Positions 48,806 to 59,220 of a DNA stretch of 64,000 nucleotides are shown here, one piece after another. The position numbers and the translations under genes are program-made. Each line of letters begins with the position of its first letter. Position 1 is the first letter of the stretch. Source of the DNA: Proteles cristata cristata (Eukaryota > Chordata > Mammalia > Carnivora > Hyaenidae); contig JAESUZ010002608.1 of assembly GCA_017311185.1 (NCBI GenBank), forward strand, positions 434,001 through 498,000. Reading direction: 5' to 3'. The notes below the pieces were generated by a model that saw only the letters and a list, made by a program, of their open reading frames with translations, did no database searches and was not told the DNA's origin.

Positions 48806-48910
48806 CGGACACCCAGCTGGACCAGTCAGCCGAGCATGCGACTCTTGATCTCCGGGTTGTAAGTGCAAGGCATATGTCAGGTGCAGAGATTATTTAAAAA
48901 TAAAATCTTT
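48806..48910 (+). repeat. Short older SINEC element
   Basis: GGACACCCAGCTGGACCAGTCAGCCGAGCATGCGACTC...GTGCAGAGATTATTTAAAAATAAAATC. Confidence 0.82.
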
Positions 48911-48911
48911 C

Positions 48912-49140
48912 GGGGCGCCTCGGTGGCTCAGCTGGTTGTGCTTCCAACTTCAGCTCAGGTCATGATCTCACAGTTTGTGGGTTCAAGCCCCATGTCGGGC
49001 TCTGTGATGACAGTTCGGAGCCTGGAGCCTGCTTCAGATTCTGTGTCTCCCTCTCTGCCCCTTCCCTGCTTGTGCACTCTCTCTCTCTCTCTCAAAAATA
49101 AATAAACATTAAAAATTTTTTAATAAATAAAATTAAAATT
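48912..49140 (+). repeat. Feline tRNA-Lys SINE
   Basis: GGGGCGCCTCGGTGGCTCAGC head, GGGTTCAAGCCCCATGTC B-box and CAAAAATAAATAAACATT tail. It sits at the tail of the older SINE before it. Confidence 0.92.
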
Positions 49141-49164
49141 AAACCTTTCAAAAAAAAAAAGAAG

Positions 49165-49840
49165 AAGAAGAAGTCATGACTTAGGCTGGGACTTGAGTTT
49201 CCAGCAGAAGAGGATTAGCCGTTACAGCTCTGCTGCTGGGAGGCATGTGAGCTGCATATTGGGTAAGAAGTACAGCATGAATGAAAAGAGGTTCCTCATC
49301 AGAATGCCTCTGAAGCTATTTTAAGAGGAGACCCAGGACTGTGTGTGGATGTCCTTGGAGCCTGTCTGGTTGCCAGGGGATCTTTTTCTTGTGATTTACC
49401 GCGGAAGCACGGGACCAATGGCACACCATAGTCTGGCTGGGACCCTGTGCCTATGTGTCCTGGCTCTGATGACACACAACCCCAAGAGGCCACTCTACCA
49501 GCTGTATTGGGTACCTTGCTGCACGTGTGTCCTTCTGACCTTAGCTTCCTCTCACCTTATACAGATACATATTTTTAGGTTTATCTTACCATGCACATCT
49601 TGCACATTTACACTCTTCTTTAAATTCTGCAGCAGCGCTCATGGGCTGACAGCCTGCCTCTGATGCGTTGGGAAAGAGAATTGCTCTCTCCGGCCTTTTC
49701 ACAATCCAGATTTTCTACAGCATGTTCAGGCACTGAGCACGAAACCTCCTTCTGCTTCCTGGCAATGTGACCTTGAAGACATCATGTAAACTCTCTGGTG
49801 TCCAAAGGATATAATAGTTGTCTTCCCTCCCTTATCACCC
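49165..49840. other. Intergenic stretch without gene
   Basis: No exon, RNA gene or repeat recognised. The 106-codon frame at 49,343-49,663 has no domain and no sign of splicing or conservation that I can judge. Confidence 0.4.
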
Positions 49841-50120
49841 ATTCATTCATTCACTTATTTATTAACAAGCTTTATTAAATACTATGTGTTAGGTTGTGGG
49901 GCCTTAAAGATAAATAAGAATTTCCTTCTCAGTCTCAGGCAGTTTATAAATTCACAGAATATCAGACTGGAAGGGACTGTCCAGTCCAAATTTTAGTCTT
50001 ATAGACAAGGAAACTGAGACCCAAAGAAGTAAAATGACTGCCCAGGTGTCACACCCAGTCACTGACCAAGTTGGGATTAGAACCCAGGTTTCTTATTTCC
50101 CAATCCAAGGATCTTTTCTC
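49840..50120 (+). repeat. MIR/L2-like element
   Basis: CATTCATTCATTCACTTATTTATTAACAAGC...GACAAGGAAACTGAGACCCAAAGAAG..GATTAGAACCCAGGTTTC resembles an ancient mammalian MIR or L2 3' end. Confidence 0.6.
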
Positions 50121-50198
50121 TGTATCACCTACTTTTGGCTAAACTGTAGTAAGTCTCAATCTCCCTTCTATGGCCTTACATTAACATTGTAAATTTAG

Positions 50199-50412
50199 GG
50201 ACGCCTGGGTGGCTCAGTCGGTTGAATGTCCAACTTTGCTCAGTCATGATCTCACAGTGCATGAGTTCAAGCTCTGTGTCAGGCTCTGTGTTGACAGCTC
50301 AGAGCCTAAAACCTGCTTCAAATTCTGTGTCTCCCTCTCTCTCTGTTCCACCCCCATTCACACTCTGCCTCTCTCTCTCTCTCAAAAAGAGTAAGCAAAA
50401 CATTTTTAAAAA
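50199..50412 (+). repeat. Feline tRNA-Lys SINE
   Basis: GGGACGCCTGGGTGGCTCAGTCGG head, with flanks ACATTGTAAATTTA and GCATTGTAAAATTA. Confidence 0.92.
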
Positions 50413-50554
50413 GCATTGTAAAATTAGTATCCAATGACTGAGAAAATATATAGTAACAAAATGCTAATATGAGGTCAGAAATTAACACCATTTTATATCA
50501 GTTAGAACTTATTCATCAAAACAGCATCTACAGATATTTGAAAAATATTTTTAA

Positions 50555-50776
50555 CATCTTTATTTTTTTAATTTATTTTAGAGAGAGAGAGCACGTGAGT
50601 GGCATAGAGGAGCAGAGGGGGGAGAGAGAGAGAAAGAGAGAGAGAGATTGAAAATGTCAAGTAGGCTTCATACTCAGCACAGAGCCCAATGCAGATCTCT
50701 ATCCCATGACCCTGGGATCATAACTTGAGCCAAAAAATCAAGAGTTGGATGCTCAACTGAGTCACTTTAGCCCCCC
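50555..50776 (-). repeat. Diverged feline SINE
   Basis: A reverse copy, TTTTTTTAATTTATTTTAGAGAGAG to GTTGGATGCTCAACTGAGTCACTTTAGCCCCCC. Confidence 0.85.
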
Positions 50777-50990
50777 TCAATTTTTTCCATCTTTTTTCTC
50801 TCCTCAAGTCTAGATATTTTACCAACCTATCTTCCAGATCACTGGTCTTCTTCTCACTAATCTGTTGCTGTTAGACATTTCTCCCCCCACCCCATCAATA
50901 CACAGCTTTTATTATATCTTTAAAATATCACAAATAAGTCTGAGGAATCATCTGGCATCCTGCTGTTTCTGTAGCTGGGCAACTTAAGTC

Positions 50991-51640
50991 TTATTCATCA
51001 GTCCACTGAACTGTTCCTTCTTCAGAAACAGATACCATCCAAAAACTTTCTGATATCCTTTTTTCCAACTGATGTGGCCTGCTGAGTCAAAGCAGCTGAA
51101 TTTGGTACAAGTTCAATGTCATTTCCTTCAAGAATTAACTAAAAAAATAAAATAAAATTTTTAAAAAATTAAAGAAAAAAAGAATTAACTCACCTTTCTG
51201 AGCTTGAGATACTAAAAAAGTAATGCCAGGCCTCATCTGAACCCCATGGCCATAATTTTCGTCCAAGAAATTCTGGATTTCAATAAGAGAACCATTCTCT
51301 TGAATAATAACATTATGGCGACGTAAGTGCATACAGACCTCATCTTGTCGTGGAAGCTCAGCATAACACCCTCAATCATGTTCTATATATGCCTACAGAT
51401 AATGCGAGTGGTAACCAGTTCCTTTCTATTTCTCTGTCATTTATCAATTCAGAGCCTTTCCTTTTTCTTTTCGAGGACAATGAGTTCTACGTTGGTGTGA
51501 CTGAAAGTCCTCCACACTGTTCCTCTGGGGCCCTTCACAGTAACAGTGCAGCCCTTCAGAGTGATGTCACCACTTTCTGGGATGTCGACAGTTTCATTGC
51601 TGAGAACGGTCATCATTCTCCCAGCATATGCGGCAAAGAG
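50991..51640 (-). pseudogene. RPL9 processed pseudogene
   Basis: An intronless minus-strand copy of ribosomal protein L9 (large subunit, uL6). The start ATG is at 51,614-51,616, with readable parts such as [25 protein letters not shown] and [17 protein letters not shown], and TAA at 50,991-50,993. About 25 bp of 5'UTR (TTTGCCGCATATGCTGGGAGA) precedes the ATG. It is disabled by indels and stops (for example after the KGPRGTL segment and within the Arg/Lys-rich part) and by a 50-bp A/T insertion at about 51,140-51,190. No introns are present, as expected of an L1-mediated retrocopy. Confidence 0.93.
51141..51190. repeat. Tail-only insertion with 11-bp TSD in the RPL9 pseudogene
   Basis: AAAAAAATAAAATAAAATTTTTAAAAAATT-type sequence lies between two copies of AAGAATTAACT (51,130-51,140 and 51,180-51,190). 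Removing one copy plus the insert restores the RPL9 reading across ..[13 protein letters not shown]. It looks like the 3' tail of a SINE or L1 with no body. Confidence 0.8.
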
Positions 51641-51749
51641 AGAACCTTGGCAGACACTTCTGTTATATTATTGCCCGGCTTTCAGCTTTCCTTTCCCACA
51701 CCATTTATGATTCAGCACATTTTGCAAAGGTGGAAAGAATTTTTATACT

Positions 51750-51927
51750 TTTTTCAAGTTTATTTATTTATTTATTTTAGGAGGGGGAAGGACAGAGAGA
51801 GAGGGAAAGAGAGAATCCCAAACAGGTTCTGTGCTGTTAGCATGGACCTTGAAGTGGGGCTCAAACACATAAACCTAAACTGAAACCAAGAATCAGATGC
51901 TCAACTGACTGAGCCACCAGGTGCCCC
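51750..51927 (-). repeat. Feline SINE, shortened
   Basis: A reverse copy, TCAAGTTTATTTATTTATTTATTTTAGGAGG to CAACTGACTGAGCCACCAGGTGCCCC, just upstream of the RPL9 pseudogene. Confidence 0.88.
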
Positions 51928-52036
51928 ATTTATGCTTTAATGTAGATTTCTCTATATCACCCCACTTGGTCTGAAATTTATACTTCAGTTCACATCCTTT
52001 TAGAGGAAGCAAGTATCATCTCAAAACCCTGATATT

Positions 52037-52248
52037 AGGATGCCTGGATGGCTCAGTTGGTTAAGTGTCCAGCTTCAGCTCAGGTCACGATCTCACAGTT
52101 CGAGCCCCGTGTCGGGCTCTGTGCTGACAGCTCAGAGCCTGGAGCCTGCTTTAGATTCTGTATCTCCCTCTCTCTCTGCCCCTCACCAGCTCACACTCTG
52201 TCTCTCTCTTTCTCTCTCCTTCAAAAATAAATAAAACATTTTTAAAAA
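52037..52248 (+). repeat. Feline tRNA-Lys SINE
   Basis: AGGATGCCTGGATGGCTCAGTTGG head, CAGTTCGAGCCCCGTGTC B-box and AAAAATAAATAAAACATTTTT tail. Confidence 0.92.
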
Positions 52249-52335
52249 ACCACCCTGCTATCAATCAGAAATGTGTTTATAACTGGCTTACAGACCACTC
52301 AAACGCTGTGGACATATAAAGTGCAAGCATTATAA

Positions 52336-52443
52336 GGCCGCCTGGCTGGCTCAGTCAGTAGAGCATGTGACTCTTGACCTTGGGATTGTGAGTTCAAGCC
52401 CCACCTTGGGTGTAGAGCTTCCTTAAAAAAATAAAAAATGTTA
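52336..52443 (+). repeat. Short older SINEC element hosting a second SINE
   Basis: GGCCGCCTGGCTGGCTCAGTCAG...CCTTGGGTGTAGAGCTTCCTTAAAAAAATAAAAAATG. The outer duplication AAGTGCAAGCATTATAA (52,319-52,335) reappears as AAGTGCAAACATTATAA only at 52,677-52,693, after the next SINE. Confidence 0.88.
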
Positions 52444-52676
52444 AGGGGCACCTGGGTAGGTCAGTAGGTTAAGCATCTTACTTTGACTCAGGTCCTGATC
52501 TCGTGGTTCAAGAGCTTGAGCCCCACATCAGATTCTGTGCTGACAGCTCAGAGCCTGGAATTTGCTTCAGATTCTGTGTCTCCCTCTCTCTCTGCCCCTC
52601 CCCTACTTGTGCTCTGTCTCTTTCTCTCTCCAAAGTGAGTAAACACTTAAAAAATGTATTAAAAATTAATTTTAAA
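52444..52676 (+). repeat. Feline SINE nested in the tail of an older SINE
   Basis: GGGGCACCTGGGTAGGTCAG head, CT block and A tail. AAAAAATGTTA (left) and AAAAAATGTATTA (right) are its own duplication inside the older element. Confidence 0.88.
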
Positions 52677-52833
52677 AAGTGCAAACATTATAATTCGTCT
52701 TTCTTCTCTCTTTTTATTATTCACATGGGCCATAAGTACCAACATACCCATTCACTTCAACACTGGATAGATGCAAACACTGTGGGAAAAGCTTTAAGCC
52801 CCTTGGTTCATCTATTAAAATCATTGCCCATGG

Positions 52834-53102
52834 GGCGCCTGGGTGGCTTAGTCGGTTAAGCGTCCGACTTTCACTTAGGTCATGATCTCGCGGTTCGTGG
52901 GTTCGAGCCCCGCGTCGGGCTCTGTGCTGATTGCCAGCTCAGAGCCTGGAGCCTGTTTCAGTCTGTGACTCCCTCTCTCTCTGACCCTCCCTGCTCACGC
53001 TGTCTGTCTGTCTCTCTCTCCTAGAAATAAATAAAAATATTTAAAAAAAAAATAAAAATAAAATTAAAATTAAAAATAAAATTAAAAAATAAAAAATAAA
53101 AT
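52834..53102 (+). repeat. Feline SINE, TTAG subfamily, perfect 17-bp TSD
   Basis: GGCGCCTGGGTGGCTTAGTCGG, GACTTTCACTTAGG and CCTAGAAATAAATAAAA, with a long (AAAAT)-type tail. AAAATCATTGCCCATGG is repeated at 52,817-52,833 and 53,103-53,119. Confidence 0.96.
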
Positions 53103-53119
53103 AAAATCATTGCCCATGG

Positions 53120-53625
53120 AAGAAATTCCAGAGGGAAGGTGTCCAGGCTTGCTCCCTGAGCAACAATATCTGTTTGAAATAAAATGGATTTCTTAGGAAA
53201 ATGTATGGAACAGGGTATGGTAGGGGTCTTTTTCTTGTTGTTACTTATCTGAAATTCAAATTTAACTGGGCATCTTGTATTTTTATTTGCTAAACTGGCC
53301 ACAGGTGTGTACTCTCTGTTGCTGGTGTCTCTAAATGAGAATTGATTCCAGTGTTACAGAAATCTTGACAATGGGAGTCACAACTTTGGTCATTAATGCA
53401 AGTAGAAAATGGAAAGAAATTGGGTTTTGTACCCTGCCCCTTATTGAATTATCTTCTTGTTCTAAGTCTTTTTCAGTTGATTTTCTTGGCTTTTCCAGAG
53501 ATGTAATTATTTCACCACAAAAAATGATGAATTTACTTCCTCCTTATCAATTTTGATTCTTCTCATTTTTTCCCCCTTAGGAGGTACTCTCATGATAATA
53601 CCAAGGTGGTGGTAATGGTAACAGT
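53120..53625. other. Intergenic stretch without gene
   Basis: No recognisable gene or repeat. Confidence 0.4.
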
Positions 53626-54005
53626 AAATGTTTTAGTCATTATTGTTGTGTAACAAACTACCCCCAAACTGGCATGGAACAACCACAGGTTCTGTAGATG
53701 GAGAATCTGGACAGGGCACAATGGGCATGACTTATCCTTGCTCCTTACTATTTATCTGCTGCCTCATGCTGGCAAGATTTAGAGGCTGGGAATGATTCAA
53801 TAGTTGAGGGGTGGAATCATTGATGTCTTCACTCAACATATCTGGTGGTTCTTGCTGGCTATTGGCTAGGGTCCCAGGGTGCTAGCCTCTGGCTGACACG
53901 CATCCATGTAACCTCTCTCCAACATGTGCTCTCTCCCAACATGGGAGCTGGCATGACAGAAGTAGAAAGACAGAGGCATATTGTACTGTCATGATCTAAC
54001 CTGAA
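53625..54005 (+). repeat. Old LTR-like or DNA-transposon-like repeat
   Basis: TTTAGTCATTATTGTTGTGTAACAAACTACCCCCAAACTGGC and the later CATATCTGGTGGTTCTTGCTGGC and GTAACCTCTCTCCAAC follow a common mammalian interspersed repeat. I cannot assign the family by eye. Confidence 0.5.
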
Positions 54006-54020
54006 AAATCACAAAGCATT

Positions 54021-54234
54021 GGGGCTCCCGGGTGGCTCAGTCTGTTGGGTATCTGGCTCTTGGTTTCAGCTTAGGTCATCACCTCATGGTTTGTGAGTTC
54101 AAGCCCTAAGTCAGGCCCTGGGCTGACTGTGGAGCCTGCTTGGAATTTTCTCTCTCCCTCTCTCCCTCTCTTCCCCTCTCGAACTCATGCACACACACTC
54201 TCTCAAAATAAATAAACTTTAAATGTATTTTAAA
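54021..54234 (+). repeat. Feline SINE split from its 3' TSD
   Basis: GGGGCTCCCGGGTGGCTCAGTC head and CTCTCAAAATAAATAAACTTTAAATG tail. Left TCACAAAGCATT (54,009-54,020) recurs as TCACAAAGCATC near 54,760-54,771, so the next two reverse SINEs lie inside its tail. Confidence 0.88.
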
Positions 54235-54269
54235 CTTTATTTATTTATTAATTTTTATAACATTCTCTC

Positions 54270-54472
54270 TTTTTTTTTTAATATTTACTTTTGAGACAGA
54301 GAAAGAGTGCGAGCAAGGGAGGAACAGAGAGAGAAGGAGACACAGAATCGACACAGGCTTCAGGCTCTAAGCTGTCAGCACAGAACCCGATGCGGGGCTT
54401 GAACCCACAAGCTGTGAGATCATGACCTGAGCCGAAGTCGGATACCCAGCTGACTGAGCCACCCAGTCGCCC
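54270..54472 (-). repeat. Feline SINE nested in another SINE's tail
   Basis: A reverse copy, TTTTTTTTAATATTTACTTTTGAGACAG to GACTGAGCCACCCAGTCGCCCC. Confidence 0.9.
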
Positions 54473-54742
54473 CTAACTTTATTTATTTTGAGAGAGAGAG
54501 AGGGAGAGAGAGAGAGAAAGAGTGTGTGTGTGGCTCTGTGTGTGTGTGTGTGTGTGTGTATGTACCCCTCCCATGAGTGGGGGAGGGGCAGATAGAGAGG
54601 ATGAGAGAGAATTCCAAGCAGGATCTGCCACTGTCAGTACAGAGCCCAATGCAGGGCTTAAACTCACAAAACCATGTCATGATCTAAGCTGAAGTCAAGA
54701 GTCAGTTGCTTAACCAAACGAGCTACCCAGATGCTCCTAAAT
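54473..54742 (-). repeat. Feline SINE with a (GT)n microsatellite
   Basis: A reverse copy, AACTTTATTTATTTTGAGAGAG to CGAGCTACCCAGATGCTCC. The GAGAGA block is followed by GT repeats (about 54,522-54,560), extending the element to about 270 bp. Confidence 0.88.
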
Positions 54743-54774
54743 AAATAATTTTTTTTAAGTCACAAAGCATCACT

Positions 54775-55170
54775 TACAGAGTACTATATCTTCCCAGGCA
54801 GATTTGCAAAGACCACCCACAGAGTCAAGGGCAAGGGAGGAACATAGACTCTTCACCCAGTAGTTGGATTGTCAGTACTACATTCTAAGAAAAGCATATG
54901 AGATTAAAGACTTCCTTGTGGCCAGCTTTGGAACATACAATCTGCCAAAAGGAACAGTCTTGTGTTCCTGAGTTGAGTAAAAATCCTTTCACTAAAGGGA
55001 TGTCATCTTTTAGCCTCAGTTCAGATTTATTTATTTATCATGTCAAAGAAATCCCCCTGTTCTGATTTTTTAAGTTTAAAAAAAATAAATAATAGATGGT
55101 GAATTTTTTCAAATGCCTTTTCAGCATCTATGAATCAGGAAAAAAATGAATGAAGTTGTATTTGCTTCCT
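54775..55170. other. Intergenic stretch without gene
   Basis: Nothing recognised. Confidence 0.35.
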
Positions 55171-55310
55171 TTGAGCCATGCCTGCAGTTGATCTCTTCAT
55201 TCAGTGAGTGTTTCTGAGCACTTAACTGTGTGTCAGACCCTCTGCTAGGCACTCAGATGCAGAAGTGGTTCCCGCCCTCAGGAAGCTTTTAGCCGAAATG
55301 ATCCAGATCC
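55170..55310 (+). repeat. L2/MIR-like 3' end
   Basis: ATTCAGTGAGTGTTTCTGAGCAC..GTGTCAGACCCTCTGCTAGGCACTCAGATGC..CCCGCCCTCAGGAAGCTTTTAG is the usual LINE-2 3'-end pattern. Confidence 0.65.
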
Positions 55311-56320
55311 AATTAAGTACCTGAAATCCGACTTTTGTGCCAATAGATGCAGAAAGGGGTGTTGCTTCCCACCCTCCCACCCAAATTCCAAACAAGCTCA
55401 GTAACCTGCATGGTATTCCCCATGGGGTAGTTACATATAAAATTTTAGCCACCAGAGGGCAGTCACACTTAAAAGACACTTCCAAAGGGGAAGGAAAAAA
55501 GACCAACTCTTTCCTTGAAAGGCTATGGGAAGGGGTGGGGGAGGTTCCTGGGCTAGAGTCAATCCACATGATGGGACTCACTCCAATGGGGGACATAGCC
55601 CAGCACCCAAACCACTTTCCCACTGCAGGTCTGGGGATCACACCAATTTATCACGAGGCTCTGGTCCCTTGAGTGGAGGATGATATAATGGAAGCTGACA
55701 TGGACCATAATGAAGTAGATCAGAGTCTTCTAAGCCAAACACTTCAGAAGAAGTTAACTACATAGAACCCTTGAGGGATCTTGGGCACCCACGCACCCAC
55801 CACCTTTCAAGTCCTCACAGAAGAGAGTCAGTCAGTGAGCATTTACTGAGCAGTATCTATTCAACAACCAGCCCTCTATGGGCAGGGGAAAAACAGACTT
55901 GTTCTGGCTTCCAAGAAGGGTCTCACTTGCACATTATGAGAAAGCATTAGGACAGCCCCAAGGCCAAGAATGTCCAGTTAGGATGCTCCTTCTCTCTGTT
56001 CCAGGAGAAGCATGCAGGAGGCATGCAGGAGACCCTGCAGGGGTCTATTTCCAGTTTTTTGGTTTGTTTTGTTTTTTGCCTATACGATGTGTTTTAGGGA
56101 ACAGAGCTGCATGTCCCCTTCTCAATCTGGGGCTTGAGCAGCTTTGAGAACACATAAGCAACAAGAGTTTCAAGCTCTTTCCTACCCAGCCTCCTCCCAC
56201 TCCCACATCAATGCCAAGTCCACCTGAACAAGAAGAGGGACAGGGAGGAAAATGTTTAATATCTCAAAAATAGTCTCTTTCCACAGGGCTGTGAGACTGC
56301 ACAAAACTTAGCCTGAGTCT
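55310..56320. other. Intergenic stretch without gene
   Basis: Unique-looking sequence. Overlapping open frames of about 110-140 codons on both strands near 55.2-55.7 kb have no recognisable domain. Confidence 0.4.
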
Positions 56321-56700
56321 GGCATAGGGCAAGACTTTGATGAGTGTTAGTTATTATAGGTCCACAATCCCTTGCTAGAATTTCCAAAGCTCTAAAAACC
56401 CAAAGGTCTTCATAATCCATTTGGCAAAATTTATCTCACCTGAATTCATTTGGCAACAAAACCTCAACTGAACCACGACACCACTAATTTTGGTATACGT
56501 GGACCACTTGGTGGGATTCTCGTGTATTCCGCAGCAGAAGTCTTCAGTCCGTGTTCAGTCACAGGTGTTGCGCCAGGCTCCACTGCGTGTGTTGTGAGTC
56601 TGTAGTGTAAGCCCTTGATTGTCTTTCCAAAATCGAACATTCTGAATTCTAAAACATAACTGGTGTCCCCAGGACCTATTTCTATATGAAACTTAGGTTC
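56320..56700. repeat. Possible old DNA-transposon remnant
   Basis: AATTTCCAAAGCTCTAAAAACCC..CATAATCCATTTGGC and AAAATCGAACATTCTGAATTCTAAAACATAACTGG resemble the ends of old MER-type elements. Assignment is tentative. Confidence 0.3.
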
Positions 56701-56738
56701 TCTATTTTCTCTCTCTCTTTATCTAGCTATGGGACATT

Positions 56739-56967
56739 TTTAAAAAATTTTTTTTAATGTTTTATTTATTTCTAGGAGAGAGAGAGAGAGAGAGACAGCG
56801 TGAGCAGGGGAGGGTCAGAGAGAGAGGGAGTCACAGACTGAAAGAGGCTCCAGGCTCTGAGCTGGCAGTCAGCACAGAGCCCGACGCGGGGCTCGAACCC
56901 ACGAACCGCGAGATCATGACCTAAGCGAAAGTCGGACACTTAACCGACTAAGCCACCCAGGCACCCC
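56739..56967 (-). repeat. Feline SINE, TTAG subfamily, perfect 14-bp TSD
   Basis: A reverse copy with TTTCTAGGAGAGAG, TGGCAGTCAGCACAG, GACCTAAGCGAAAGTCGG and CGACTAAGCCACCCAGGCACC. AGCTATGGGACATT is repeated at 56,725-56,738 and 56,968-56,981. Confidence 0.96.
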
Positions 56968-56999
56968 AGCTATGGGACATTATATATGGTAGACAGATG

Positions 57000-57650
57000 C
57001 TAGGGTGGCCCTAAGATTCCTGTTTCCTGGATCACGCAAGCCCTATATGAGCCCCTCTCATCGAGAGTGGGCAGGACCTGTGACTTGCTCCTAAGTAATA
57101 GAATATGGCAAAGGTGAAGAGATTTTGAAGATATAATTAAAATCTCAAGCCAATCGATTTTTATTTAATCAAAGGAGAGATTATACTGAGTAAACCTGAC
57201 TTAATTAGGCAAAATCCTATAAAAGAGGGACTAGGCCCTCCCTGAGGTTAGAGACTCAGTCAGTTGTTGGCTTTGAAGAGGATGCCTGCTGTTAGAGGGC
57301 CTCTGGAGAGGGCCATTTGACACTGAACTATAGGCAGCCATTAGTCACAGAGAGCATCCACCTGACCACCAGCAGTAGGAACCTCAGTCCTACAACCCTG
57401 AGAAGATGAATTCACCAAGGAGGGAATTCTGCCAGCAACCTGAGGGGCCTTGGGAACAGATCTTTCCCTACTTGAGACTGATAAGACAGCAGCCCCAACT
57501 GATACCTGGATTCCAGCATAGCAAAACTCAGAAAAGGTGGACCCAGCTAAGCCAAACCCAGGATCCTGATTCATGGAAACTGACCTAATAAGGGTGTGTT
57601 GTTTTAATCCATTAGATTGTGGTCATTGTTACGCAACATAGAGAACCAGC
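57000..57650 (+). repeat. MaLR (MLT1-type) LTR
   Basis: GGTGGCCCTAAGATTCC.., TGACTTGCTCCTAAGTAATAGAATATGGCAAAGG, TCTGCCAGCAACCTGAGGGGCCTTGGGAACAG and the end TGTTGTTTTAATCCATTAGATTGTGGTCATTGTTACG follow the MLT1 LTR layout. No internal retroviral genes remain. Confidence 0.7.
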
Positions 57651-59095
57651 ACGTCAGGCATGCCTTATCCTCCTTGGGCTCCAGTTGTTCATCTGCAAAT
57701 TGGGGAAGTGTTCACACCTAGGAGTCTTTCTAGCTCTAGTTTTTGGAGACTCTATGTATGGGGCAGATGCTGGGTGCTTTGGTATTAGGAGGAGAAAGAA
57801 TAGTTCTCTCAGGGTAAGCAGACACAGGGAAGGGGCTGTGGATACCAAGGAGATGTGCCATTAAGGCAGTTGGTGCACAGGCAGAAAAAAATGCAGGCAG
57901 CTGAGGACTCACCCTGAGTCCCCAGTGACCCGGCTGTCAGGCTGGACACTGACTGCAGCTGGCATTGCTCCTGGCTGCAGGAGCGATCATCTTTCAGAAG
58001 CAGAGAAAACAAGCATCCTCTTTTCCCTGCTCTGGAAGGGAAGCTTTACCACACTGGGCACCTGCCCCCATCTCTGTCAGCTTAGGAAGGGGCAGAGGAT
58101 CCCCTCTCACAATCTTCATCTCCAGACACCTAGAGCTCTCGCGCTGGTGACCTCGGGAACTGACCTGGGGAACTGACTGGGGAACTCATGGGGGAGCTGA
58201 GTCAGGGAGGGCATCAGGTTTCCTGTGAGCTCTGGCAACCCTCTGAAGTGGGTGAGTCGTACTTCTGTGCACTCCCACCAGGCCAATCCATCGTCCCCTT
58301 GCTTTCCACACTCGTGCCGCCTGTCACAGGGGCCCCAGACCACCGACACGTCCCAGAGGTAGTACATCAACTCTGCCTTCCCTCCCCCAAATACTTCCTC
58401 AGATACAGCTGACATGCTTGTTTGACTGGCTGAAGCGATTGTCCCTTATTAAATTCCTTGGAGGATGACCTCATTAAGCCTTGTTATGGGTCACTTCTAT
58501 TTCAGGGAGAATAAATTTGCTGGAATCTTTCTATGGGCAGCTAGTTAATTGAAACCTGAAGTAGGGGATGGGGGAGGGGGAGGCATGGGTGAGTGGTGAG
58601 CTGGTGGCCAGTGTAGAGTGGCCAAGTGAGGAGCAGGGAGCTGGTGGAAGGAGGAGGCAGGGGGTCCATATGAAGGGGACCGATAAGAAGGAAGACACAG
58701 GCCGTGGAGGGGGCGGGGAGACAGAGCAAGAGCACACTGCAGCCTGATCTGACAAGATAGCCTCCTAGCTGCCTCCCAGGCCTCTGTGCTCAACCCTGCT
58801 CGACACATGAGTCCAGACCAGCATGAAGTGATAAGGGCCCAGGCCAGGATGTGGCAACAGAGATGGAAAAGAAGGAGATGTGAGAGGACTTGGAAACCAA
58901 TTTGATATGAGGACAAAGGAGAGGAAAGTGCCCAAGATGACCTTGAAAGATCTCTGGAGAAGTGGGGAAATGTGCCCGCAAACCAACCCAGCAGAGACCT
59001 CAGATCGATGCCAAGCTCACAGCTCTATTGTTTAAAGAGTCCTTCTTCATCCACTTATGAAAAACTGATGTTTCCTGTGTCCAGTTTTCTAGCTC
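57650..59095. other. GC-moderate intergenic stretch without gene
   Basis: No SINE or gene recognised over about 1.4 kb, unusually repeat-poor for this window. Many overlapping open frames on both strands have no domain content. Confidence 0.45.
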
Positions 59096-59099
59096 TTCA

Positions 59100-59220
59100 G
59101 CTATGATGGGCTGACATGAACTGAGTGCCCACTGTGGATTGGCCCCTTTGCTGGATGCTGGGGATGTAAATATAAATAAAAACCCTGCCCAGGCCAAGGG
59201 GCTCCAGATCTTTCCAAGCA
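59100..59220 (+). repeat. L2-like 3' end
   Basis: CTGAGTGCCCACTGTGGATTGGCCCCTTTGCTGGATGCTGGGGATGTAAATATAAATAAAAACCCTGCCC matches the LINE-2 3' pattern. Confidence 0.6.

Noticed and set aside
52730..52805. Short zinc-finger-like string CKHCGKSF in one plus frame
   Set aside because: Only the first Cys pair of a C2H2 finger is present. No His pair or linker follows, even after mentally removing the adjacent SINE. Probably chance or an unprovable remnant.
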